Assembly (NCBI GenBank): GCA_023055355.1
Contig: JALJCS010000001.1
Span: 74,441,381 to 74,505,380 of the forward strand
From: Agelaius tricolor
Taxonomy: Eukaryota; Chordata; Aves; Passeriformes; Icteridae
Direction of reading: 5' to 3'
Length of the DNA: 64,000 bases
Shown: positions 10,301 through 21,029 of the stretch, piece by piece
How the letters are laid out: every line of letters begins with the position of its first letter
How positions within the stretch are numbered: position 1 is the stretch's first letter
Translations under genes and position numbers: made by a program
The notes under the pieces: model-generated
The model's input: only the letters and a program-made list of their open reading frames with translations
Database searches by the model: none
What the model was told of the DNA's origin: nothing

Positions 10301-13300
10301 ATGAAAATGTGAATCCAGGGTTACAAGAATGTTTCTGAAACAGCTAAGTCATCTTGCTTCAAGTAAAACCAGATGTTTGCTTAAAGTGAAAGGCAATCAT
10401 TTCTTTTAATTATGTTCACTGGTTAGGCCACCAGGAATATCCATATGTGCACACAATGATCCAATTAAAATCAAAGACCTTACGATGGAGAAAGCAATCA
10501 ACAACTGAAAGGCCACCAAATGACATGCGAGGCACTGACCTGGACTCCACTACCTCCATTCACTCATTTTCACTCAGCAAGTCAAACAAGGGAGACTGCT
10601 GCACTCTGCCAACATCCCCTGGGAGTGTCGTGTCCTGGGCCCTGGAGGTATCTCCAGGAGCAGTGGCTTCCTTAAACAGTTGCTCCAAATTGATGAACCT
10701 GGACTAGACACATTTCTCAACTTTGCACTGGGTCAATACCTGCAAAAACATTCCATATGCAGTAAGGAAACAGCTGCAACGCTCTTCCTTGGTCATTTCA
10801 GCTTTTAGGATGTGTGGGATTGTGGTGAGCCTAATGGAAGAGAGAAAAAATATGGAAACTCATGAAGTGTTTTGCATTAATATTTCACCTGAAGAGAAGG
10901 AGATGGAAAAATGGATCTAATACATGTATATTCATGTCCTCCTGAAATCCTGCCTGTAAATGCCACATGACCATGCTTGGCAGAGACTGTTAGCACAAAA
11001 TATTAGCATGATATTTCTTAAATAATCCATACTCTTAACAGCTCTTCCTCTCCTGGGCATTTCACATGCACTTATCACCTAAATTTTTATCAGTGGCTGC
11101 TGGCTTTGAAACTTTGTAACACTTTTCATAGTTTGAAATTTTTATTCAAAACTGTGTTGGTCATATATTCTTATATTCTGGGTATATTCTTAGTCCTCCT
11201 GTGAAGAAATACATCTACTCATTTAAAGGGAAAAAAACACATCTTCTGGGAACTGGCAACTAACTCCAGTAGGACCTCCTCGGCTCCTCTGTGATCCTTG
11301 TAGCAGACAAGTACAACTCTAGATCCACCTATTTCATTGACAGCTATGTATTTTTGATCAAAAATTGTGCATTAGATTTACTTACCATTAAATATACACA
11401 TGATATTCACATAAACACACATGCGCACAAACAGTGTTTATACACATATAATATGTTGCAGGCGGACATAACATCATATCCTCTGATTTTCTTCTTATAA
11501 TATTCATTCTGGATCTGAACATTTTCTCCAGGAAGACATGACAAGTCAATAACTTCTTTTGCCCATAGTTTTCAATTGGTACTACCTCAGCTTAAAATAC
11601 AGGACCCTTTTGCTTCTGTGGCATATGTCTTGAGCCCACGTTTACCTTTTGCTGGAGGTTGCTCAGTTTTTTGGTGATATTTTATGTCAAAGAGTTTCTT
11701 CACCAGTTTATGAAAAAGAAAAGGAAAAAAAAAAGAGGGAAAAACACTTTGTAAAAGGTATTCTCTGACCATGTGTATTTGTCAGAAGAGCTGGCATTTT
11801 CACACCAGACTGAATACATAATCAGGTGATAAAATGTCTTTACAAAAAACATGAATAAAACTTATGGCTGCAGTGAACCCATTAGGATTTTTAACTGTAA
11901 TTTCAATGAGCCAAAGAAACACCCCTTTCTATTTTCCCAGGTTACTTCTGTCATGGTTGGGTAGGTCATTTCACATGTGCAGTTTCTATGAAAAAGTTGT
12001 TCTCCTTGGCCAAGTGCACGATCTTGGTTCAATTTTGCATGATCTTAGTTCAGTTGCTATATTGTTTTGCTTTTGTTTTCTAGTCCACTTTTTCCAGAAA
12101 TACTTCTCACCAAAGAAGAGATCCTTTCACATCCATCCTCACTGCAAGACAACTTTTCCCTCTTCCAAGCTTTACACTCAGCCTTAGATTAAGGCCAGAC
12201 TCTATAGCATTCTTTGATAAACATGGATATGTTCATGTAGCACCCATGTCCATGACAACTTTATTTTGATCTTCTGAGTCCTATACAGTCTTTAAAATGT
12301 TTCTCTTTCACATGCCTTCACTTAACTGTCAGTGTTCTCACAGGACCCTCTGTGCATTGCAGCCAATTCTTTAAAGTTCCTCTCATTGTTTTGACTAATA
12401 AGCATTTATATTAAAACTCTGGGCCAGGATATTTAGAGGGGAAAAGAATCATGCAGACCCTGCAAATTTAGTAGCAGACACTTGATTTTTGTTGATTAGC
12501 TTGTTGCCAGGAATATCTTCCTCAAGGCACACCCCTTTCTTGAAGTACAACATCTTCACCGCTTTCAACCTGAGACAGGAACCAAGTCAGCATTGGAGTG
12601 CCTGACCTCCAAGAATTTCTGGCACTGCTCAATGGAAAGTAGATGGCATTACTGCTGATACAGAAGGGTAGCAGGCAGGCTAATTTATATCCTAGAAGGA
12701 ACCCAAAATATGTCCCAACTATAATTTATTGCTAGAAGCTATAAAATAGAGTTAAAGAATATTTTATTGTTTATTAACCTCATCATAAAATATACAAGCA
12801 CAGGAAATATAAACAACAGCAAAACAAGCTGAGAGAAGGCAAGCTTTCAGCTAGCTGAATCATCTCAAAATTCTAAATATTATCTCATGATAGATGGCTG
12901 CTGGAGTCTGCAAAAGACTACCAAATCCAGTTCCCTGTTTCACACAGACCACCCCTATTGAAGACACTTCAATCCAACCATGTGTTATCATATATTCTCC
13001 TCAAAACAGAAAATTTAATTTCCTCATCAACATTCATTGAGCCTTATGTTGAAAAAGGGCCTATTGCATACCTCTCTCTGGACTGGCTTTTGTATAAGAA
13101 TTGTTCTTTTCCACTGTGTTTCAAGGAACAATCAAGAGTGTCTACCTACCTTACTGTGCTGGCCTGGGTAAGTTTTTCAAGTCTAGATTTTATAAGCTTT
13201 CCAACACTAAATTCTAATCATTTGCCAGTGGTATGTTAAGTGATGCAAACACTATCTGTTGCATATACTGTGAGTTCCTGCTCATTCTCATTTATTGTTC

Positions 13301-16300
13301 TTCTTTTCCACACTGCTTTGGAACTAGCACATCCTTCTGTACATCCTTCTTTCCATGTTGCCACACTGAGTATCCTACTGCTAATCTGAGGAACACTTAG
13401 GAAAAGGATATAAAATCAGAGGATAAAATTAAAAAGGGTCACAAATTATATAACTAACACATTTAGTATATTCACATACCCATACAGAGTCCACATATTC
13501 TCCATTACAGACATAAGCATTTCTAGTTTTAAATCCTCTGGTGACCAGGACCCTGCAGCCTCTCTATTAAATTTATTCTGTTCCTCAACTGTGCCTTTTT
13601 TACTTAATGCATAATAAAATTGTCCCTCTCTGCAAGGTAAATTGGTTACATCTTATTCTATGGATTATGGCTATGAACAGCAGATTATTCCACTTTCTTG
13701 TAATTTAAGGATTCCTGAAAAACAAACATTTGCTTTTGAAGCCCCCTGAATAGATGGGCTGGATTCAGCATATCTGGAAAGACTTAATTAACAGAATGGA
13801 CACCTTATGATTAACTGAGCAATCTGAACCAATCATTCTATTTCAAACGAGGCTGAAAAAGCATTTTGAGAACTTGCAGATAAATTGTATATTGGATGGA
13901 AACATCATTGTAAACTCTCAGAAGTTTGCAAAATGAATTAAGTTTTGCAACTACTTTATGAACTTGAAAAATGTGAGGCTTAAACAGGAAAAGTTCAATA
14001 TTTGTCTTTTTCTCTCCTACTTCTTATTTCATTTAGCCAGAAAATGAACTCAGTGTTTAACAAAATTATGCTTTATATCAAATAATATATAATTACTACA
14101 TTTGTTTAATGGAGTTTAATAATTAAGCAGCCTGAAATACAATCACTAATACGGTTTATAGATAAGAGAAAAACATTTGAAAGGGTCTTAAGTAAACTAC
14201 AAAAACATGGGTTAATCTTACAAACAAGTGAAAGTCCATAATCCTTTTTAGGCCATGGTCTGCTGGTAATGCATTCACAATTAAAGTATTCTGTGATTTA
14301 TGGAAGTCAGAAAGGAAATTGCTCAAAACCATCTACACTGAAGGTTTGTAACTAGCTCCCTTCTCCCAGAGGACAGGACTTTAACTATTGCCATGGCTAA
14401 ACTCAGATCTTTGACTTGTTTTGCAAAATATTTATTTGACTTCTTCAACTTCATATATTAAATATACTCTGATCAGTAAGATAACTAGCACAGAGGTTAC
14501 ACAAGACTTGTAATTACAATATCAATCCTTATAAGATATTTTCTAACAAATGGAGGAGTCTATTTTTATTCTATTTTCATCTTCCTCAAGGAAAATGTTC
14601 AGACTAATTAACTTCCCTTGCCATTGAGAATTCAGTGCACCAATAAATATAATTATCATCTCTTCTCATTTTTTAAATTTTAGACTATTTCAGTCTGTTC
14701 TAGTTGTTAAAATATCTATTAGGACATTAAGATTAATGACAAGGAAAAAAATGAAATTTTTTTCACAAATAATCAAAATTCTGAAGTTTTTTTTAATTTT
14801 AAAATATTTACAAGCCTTTTAGCTTATTTTAAAAAAGCAAATGTTTAAAGTTGCCACATTGAGAACATTTCAATGGAATATATAGATTATAAGGAAAATA
14901 AGTTCATAAAACCTTAAGCAAAATATTTGCAAGTTTTCTTTAGCCCTGTTAATACGCCAGAAAACCCCATGGGAGAAAAATGCAATAATATAAGGTAAGA
15001 AAAAAAGCAACTTGCAATCATGAACATAGGCTGGTCTCAACATGCTCAACATGTTTGGATCATACATTTTCTTGTAGGAAAGCTAGGAATGAACAACTAG
15101 TCTGGTGCTATTGAGGAGCAAGATGTGGTTCAAGGTTTATGTCAAAGCAAGCCCCTGATTATGATATTATCACCTGTAGTTTTTGTCTCTTTCTTGTAAA
15201 AGAAATCCCTTGTGGATGTATAAGTAGCAGAGCTGATTGACAACACTGACAGCATTAGTCTTGGCCTGAGAGACGGAATTGATTTTACAAGTGAAAAATT
15301 AATTAAATCACCTTGGGGAAAAACACAAAGAATAAAATAACGTTCATGCCATTCCCTGAATTAAAAGAAATAAGAAGTCAACCTCCGCTAAGTTTTTGTT
15401 GCTTATTGGTAAGCGCATATGTGCATTTTAAGGACTATGGTAACTGACGGCAGTGATACAGCTGGGATCTGAAATAATTGAACTTTTGATCTTCATCAAG
15501 AAAGTGAACATAAAAGATCTGCAAATCACTGGCACTTCCAGTCGATTGGGTTTTCACAAGGCCATTAGGAAAACCAACTTCCAACAAATACCAAAGGTAC
15601 TTGAAAATCACTAAAAGATTTTGCTCCATGGCAAAAACCTACTGTGAATGAGATTCTAATCCAACTTTCCTTTCAAAAGTTGTAAATGCCCAATGGCTGG
15701 CTCTGCTCTTTCATGGGCAAATGACGTTTAGCCAGTACCTGAAGACAGAGAGCCAGTGAGGGGCTGAGGAGCCCAGCTGCAGTGGGAAGGGTTTGGGAGA
15801 ATGTTTCCCTCTGATTATGAAGTGAGACAAGGGATGGTGAGACCACAGTTCTGCCAATGCAGGAAAAGGCAACCACAGACAGAGTTTTGTCAACTGCAAC
15901 CTCCCAGCCCATTGATACGACTTACAGGCCACTTCCATGCTGCAATCCAAAATTATCTCAGGAATATATCAATATAACCTAAGGGAACTTTGAAAACCTG
16001 TTCACATTGCAGTTACAGCCTGGCAGGGATAGCCCAGGCTGTAGATTCCCTGATGGGTTTAAGGCGGGGCAATGGGAGGTAGAATCCCATTGGCAATAGG
16101 AGGTAAGAGTCTGAAGGAAATTATCCGCCACACACTCCCCATCCCAGCAAGCAGCAGCTCCAGACACCATGTGGAGTTTGGGTAAGAAGATTATAAGGTG
16201 TCATGTTGGTAGAACTGCCACTATCAGTATCATGGTTGCACATGCCTTGGACTTGAAGACAGCAGCATTATAATAGATTTCAACAATGTTCTGGCATTTC

Positions 16301-16399
16301 TCACTTTAAGAGATGATGATCCTGCTAGAGATAGGAAAGGTGACTGCGAAGAAGGGTTTATTTGGCACACAATCATGTTATTTTGTCATATTAAATATT
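7336..16399. other. Nine-kilobase non-coding stretch
   Basis: I see no gene or named repeat in this long AT-rich stretch. Open frames of 127 codons (8897-9280, minus) and 107 codons (11864-12187, plus) have no recognisable family. Small structures: a TTTTA-type run at about 9474-9494, a weak 21-bp two-copy repeat at 12020-12060, and a hairpin with 8-bp arms CAATGGGA/TCCCATTG and a 7-base loop at 16070-16092. Confidence 0.55.
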
Positions 16400-16592
16400 T
16401 TAAAGAAATGTTTGTTAGGGTGGTGAGGCACTGGAACAGGTTGCTCAGAGAGGCTGTGGATCCTCCATGCCTGGAAGAGCTCAAGGCCTGGTTGGATGGT
16501 ACATATGTGGAAGATATTCCTGCCCATGGCAGGGGTTTGGAACTAGATGATCAGTAACATCCCTTCCAACCCAAACCATTCTGTGATTCTAT
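16400..16592 (+). mobile_element. CR1 LINE, 3' end fragment
   Basis: GGCACTGGAACAGGTTGCTCAGAG, GCCTGGAAGAGCTCAAGGCC and CCTGCCCATGGCAGGGG are followed by the terminal CCTTCCAACCCAAACCATTC and TGTGATTCTAT. This is the canonical last 200 bp of CR1 on the plus strand, truncated at about 16400. The 60-codon open frame over it belongs to the repeat and is not a gene. Confidence 0.88.
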
Positions 16593-16730
16593 ATTTCCCA
16601 GCTTGTTAATAAATGTGACCTTTTTTACCAAATTTAACCACAGTTGCTGAAGGAACATATAATTTGTACCTATCAAGTTTTTAAGAGATTTGGAAAACAG
16701 ACAAGTGGATTAAGAGAAGACTAAAGGTTA

Positions 16731-17592
16731 TGTCCTGGTTTCAGAGGGGTCAGTTTAGCACTGTGTGGACCTGACCAGGTTGTTATCCAATATCGCTCAC
16801 CTCTTTGCTGAGCCAGGGTGTCCTTACTGAAAGCTGGCCATTTTCCCTCGCTCTGGGATGGTGTTTGCATCCACCCCTCCATCCCACAGGTCCCTTTGTC
16901 ATCCCTCTGAATTGTCACCAGAGCAAAACTATGGACCATAGGTGCTGAAAAGGACAGCAGAGGAAAGGTGATTGATGGCAGTACTGACAATGCAAGGGGG
17001 AGGGGATGGCAGTGAGGGTGGCCCCAACCTAGTCAGGTCCAGGCAAGCCAAGCTGAAAGGAGCATGGTGGAGAGGTAAGAAAAGCAGCAGCAGAGCAGAA
17101 GAAGTTGTTTTGAAGGTCCTTGCACAGAACTGAGCTTGTCAGGGGGGCAGTGCCACCCCTACTCAGACAATCTAGCTTCTAATGTTTTTGTTTTATCACC
17201 ACTTTTTGATATTTCAGGCTGGGGGGTGGGAAACATTATCTGTGGGAGCTTCCCCACTATATTGCCTTTGCCAGGTGGAATGGCACAGGAACAGTCACCA
17301 TATTGCCTTTTTCTGGGGGTACCATGCAGACATGACCTTCAGGAGGTGTCCACCTTCTTGTTTTTGTTCCTGGTGGTGAATATTTTGTTGTGGATAAAAC
17401 ACCATCTCTTTTTTGTATACTTTTGCTATTAATATTGCCATGGTTATTGTGTCTTGTTTCATTGCTTTGTGCTTTTACTAAATTTTTATCTCAACCCATA
17501 GTTTCTCCTTTTTTGCCCCTCCTGTACCAAAAAGGATGGGGGAAGGGAACTGACTTCTTCAGAGTTTAATTTCCTGCTGGTGTTAAAACCCA
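16731..17592 (+). mobile_element. Solo ERVL-type LTR
   Basis: It starts TGTCCTGGTTTCAG, a typical opening of avian ERVL LTRs. Near its 3' end it has TTTTACTAAATTTTTATCTC followed by AACCCATAG, then a pyrimidine-rich stretch and GCTGGTGTTAAAACCCA, matching the recalled ERVL LTR 3' end (TTATCTCAACCCA...GGTTAAACCACGACA). The length is about 860 bp and no internal viral region or second LTR flanks it, so it is most likely a solo LTR left by recombination. A convincing 5-bp target duplication is not visible at the canonical ends. CTAAA occurs at 16721-16725 and 17594-17598, but it is offset by five bases on the left. The 98-codon frame at 17136-17432 is incidental. Confidence 0.75.
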
Positions 17593-18840
17593 GCTAAATA
17601 CATTTAGATTCTGGTGAGTTCTTCAAAAACTGATTCACTCCTTGGTGCCCTTCTCTAATGCCATCTCATTGCTCTTCACAGATCTTTGCACTGTGAACAT
17701 CAAAATAAGGCCCTAGGGTAGTTTGCACTAAGTCTGAGGAGCTATTGATGAATGAATCCATTAGTCCACATTAGAAGTCTGTTTGCAGATGTTTATCGAC
17801 CATGATTTTTAATCCTTTTTAAAGAAATTACCTTCTTTATCCCCTGTTTAAAAGAATTTATTGGATCTATTGTTTAGGCAGATTACTTCTATTTAATATA
17901 ATGGTGATTCCATGCCCCTTCCTTCTTAATGAAAGAACATCAACAAAAATAAAAATATATAACACTGACCTTTTTCTCTTATTATCAGTGTAATATGTTG
18001 CTGTAATATTATTGCTACATCAAAGTACTTTGAAATCTATTTTCATAAGCAAATGATGCTTGCCTTGAATTAAATTCTTCAATTTTGTTATGAATCTGGT
18101 TGAGCTAACATATATTCCATCCTTTTGTCTGAAATCAGCATCTCCCTGACAATCCTGTAATTGCTAGCACCAATATAATTATTCCTTTTACATTTAGTCT
18201 TGGCACTATGTTTCTTTTAACAGTCTGGCATTTCCAAATTCTTTAAATACTCACTGAAAGAGAATGCTGTAAATTCTAAAATCTTCTTTGGGCAGCTATT
18301 TTAAAACTTTCAAATTAAAAAAAAAACTGGATCTAATGCTGATTGTCATGTAAGAGCATTGATTACTACTAGAAAATAATATTTTGTGTAACATATAATT
18401 TACCTTTTTAATTCAGAGTAAAAAACTATATGAAACACGTCTTTGTATGTATTGTTATCTACAGTTCTAAAATTAGATCAATAACCCGGTCATTTTTTTT
18501 ATTCCCAAAAACTGCTTTCCTCGTACTGTCCTTAACACTAACAGCCAGATTTCCTCTTACAGTGTCCATTTTTCTACAGCTCCCAATATAAAAAACCCCA
18601 ACAAAATACACATTATAAATTGGGATTTTTTTGCTACACCTGTTACAGATGCAGGTAACTGCTGCTTCCATTGGTAAGTATTTTTGTTCTTTAAACAAGG
18701 CTTTTAGTCGTGGGATTATGCTGTTTAGTGTTTGAAGTAAACAGTTTTTAATTACCACTCACATTTTTCTGATTAAAATTTTCCTCCCAGATGATTTGGT
18801 TTGTAATTACTTTCAGCTCTGTGAGAGTGATCCTTGCCAA
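17593..18840. other. Non-coding stretch, nothing recognised
   Basis: Strongly AT-rich, with a 10-A run near 18318. The 99-codon minus-strand frame at 18459-18758 has no family signature. Confidence 0.5.
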
Positions 18841-18848
18841 GCCCCAGG

Positions 18849-18975
18849 GCATGCACACACATGCACACACGCACAGGCGCACACGCTGCAGGCACTAATG
18901 CATGCACGCGCGTGTGTGTGAGCGCTCCGAGTGCGTGCGGCCATGGGTCCGTGTGTGCACTGTACAGCTGTGCAC
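18849..18975. repeat. CA/GT-rich, CpG-dense alternating purine-pyrimidine cluster
   Basis: The stretch 18849-18875 (27 nt) and the stretch 18899-18920 (22 nt) alternate purine and pyrimidine without a break, mixing CA, GC and GT steps. By hand count there are 11 CpG within about 18870-18951, against a CpG-poor background. The left part is CA-rich on the plus strand and the right part is GT-rich, so the two can partly pair as a hairpin. Such sequence readily adopts Z-DNA. Overlapping frames on both strands (95 and 91 codons) follow from the dinucleotide pattern and are not genes. Confidence 0.75.
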
Positions 18976-20714
18976 AGATGGTTGGGATTTTATGTTGTTT
19001 ATTCAAAGCAACTGCAATCAAGTTGCAAACGCTTGAGCTGAACCACAAGCATTGGGAAATTCTTCTACTAACTCAAGTGTCGAACACAGGATTGTCCTGC
19101 GCCGGACGCAACACGTTCTGACTTAGACAATCAACATGAACAATATTTTCAAATTCTCAGGACATTGAGTTCTGGCAACATGCAGCCACCAGCCAGAGTT
19201 TCCCAGACTCCTGAAGTCTCCCAAAAGGAATCCTTCATCTCTCCCAAGGCATTGAAGATCGGAGGTGCTTATTTGACTTGACCATAACAACCAATTCTGA
19301 GAATAATTTGGAAAAAAATTAACATCACAGTATGAAAAGCATCATAGTAGAATATAAATGCAAACTGCAGTTCTTTCCAATACTGAATTATAATCACATT
19401 AGCATTAAATAAGGCAGTCAGAAAATACTGAAGAGGCGGAGATTAGGAGGTTAAAGTGAACAGGTGATTTCATGGGCAGAGGTCAAAAAGCCAACTTGAT
19501 CAAACCCAACCACTTGTGGTGTCAGAAAGAATAACTTTGTATTAGAAATTTAAAATCAAAACATCTGTCTTACTCAGATAGGGGTAATTTAACATTAGTG
19601 GTATCCAATTTTCCTCTGTTCAGTGAAACAAAGATTTTTATCTGCTATGAACTTGGAAGAGAAGGGTTGGGCTCCTTGGTACAGTTTATTACAGCACTGT
19701 CTCTCCAGACCTGCATAAGGGTGGTCCAGCAGTTACATGATCTGTTTGGTAACCCAGGAAGAGATTCCATTGCCTAAAACTAAAGGATTCAGCATCATTT
19801 TAGGCAGTGAGCTTTGTCCTGCATGGCCTCCATCTGAGTCTGCAGAAGAGAGTTCCTTGAAGGCCTGAAACTCTGAGCTCCAGTCAGATCTCTTGGGTAG
19901 TTTGAGGTACCTCAAATGTACCTGGTTGCCCATGTTTAGGCAAAAGAATTCCACCTACCAGCAGCTTCTAAATTTGGGATTTCTTTCTTAGCAGGTTGGC
20001 CATCTACTAAGAATTTTCAAGGTAAATAAAAGTTTCACATTTAATGATTATTTTCCATAATTTACTATTTGTGTTTTCTCTCCTTTGCTATTGATATGAT
20101 CATTCATTTTCTACACTTCATACCAGTGCCATGTATGAATTCATATTTCATCTGTACTGATCTTCCTTTTCTTACTGGTTTCTGTGTTTCATATTTTAAG
20201 TAAAAGTCTGATCTTAGTTTTTCTGATGCAAAAATTCACACTGTTCTTTCACAGGGCTTTCCTGTCTTCCTTTCTTCTATCAGCACAGTGCTTCCTATCT
20301 GGTTTCACTGTGAAATTCCCAAGAACTTCAGTTCTCCAGAAGTTCTCCTGAAATTCTGCAGTGCCTGACATATAGCCTTTTATTTCCACCAGAAGTAATA
20401 AAATACTTCATCAACATGCAAGAGCCTTGCAAAGATTGGAAGAGGGCTGGACAAAATATTCAGCTCTCCATCCCATGAAAGAACAGGCATTTTCCATGAT
20501 GGAAATAATGGAAGCCAGGGAAGCCTACCTTCAGAAAGGTCTCTGTTGCTGGAGCCTCTTCCTGTTTGTGCTCAAACCATGAACACACAAGCCCTTTTCC
20601 CAGAACTGTGGAGAATATTGCCTGATCCTTATTCTTCTAATTTTGCAAAGATAATGTCTTATAACGATATCATTTTGTTGCCTGGTCTCCTTTCTTGAAT
20701 ACTAAATAAAGTCA

Positions 20715-20715
<1 letters not shown>
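18976..20715. other. Non-coding stretch, nothing recognised
   Basis: No open frame exceeds 95 codons, and I identify no repeat family. Confidence 0.5.
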
Positions 20716-20780
<65 letters not shown>

Positions 20781-20781
20781 T
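20716..20781. repeat. (TTA)n microsatellite, about 22 copies
   Basis: An uninterrupted TTA array of about 65 bp ends in a T run. It is long and pure enough to be polymorphic in length between individuals. Confidence 0.95.
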
Positions 20782-20942
20782 TTCCAAAATATATAAAAAG
20801 CTCTTTAATGACTAATTAGGATATTTTCAAAATACTTTTCAACCCATTATTCCTCTCCGCAGTACAACTGGTACTGGTCCTCCCAAAACAGAAATTTGTG
20901 CATTTTGCAGAGCCAAGAAATTTTGAAATAAAATGTTTATTT

Positions 20943-21029
20943 AAAGGACCATATCTTCACAGGTGTTATTTGAAGGACCATATCTTCACAGATGTTATTC
21001 AAAGGACCATACCTTCCCAGATGTTAGTT
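20943..21029 (+). repeat. Three-copy 29-bp minisatellite
   Basis: Units at 20943-20971, 20972-21000 and 21001-21029 share AAGGACCATATCTTCACAG with a few substitutions, followed by RTGTTA. The period is exactly 29 bp, not a multiple of three, so the 71-codon open frame across it changes register at each unit and is not evidence of a repeat protein. Confidence 0.9.

Noticed and set aside
18834..19121. CpG-rich cluster as a CpG-island promoter
   Set aside because: It is only about 100 bp long and made of CA/GC/GT repeats, with no TATA box, initiator or downstream gene.
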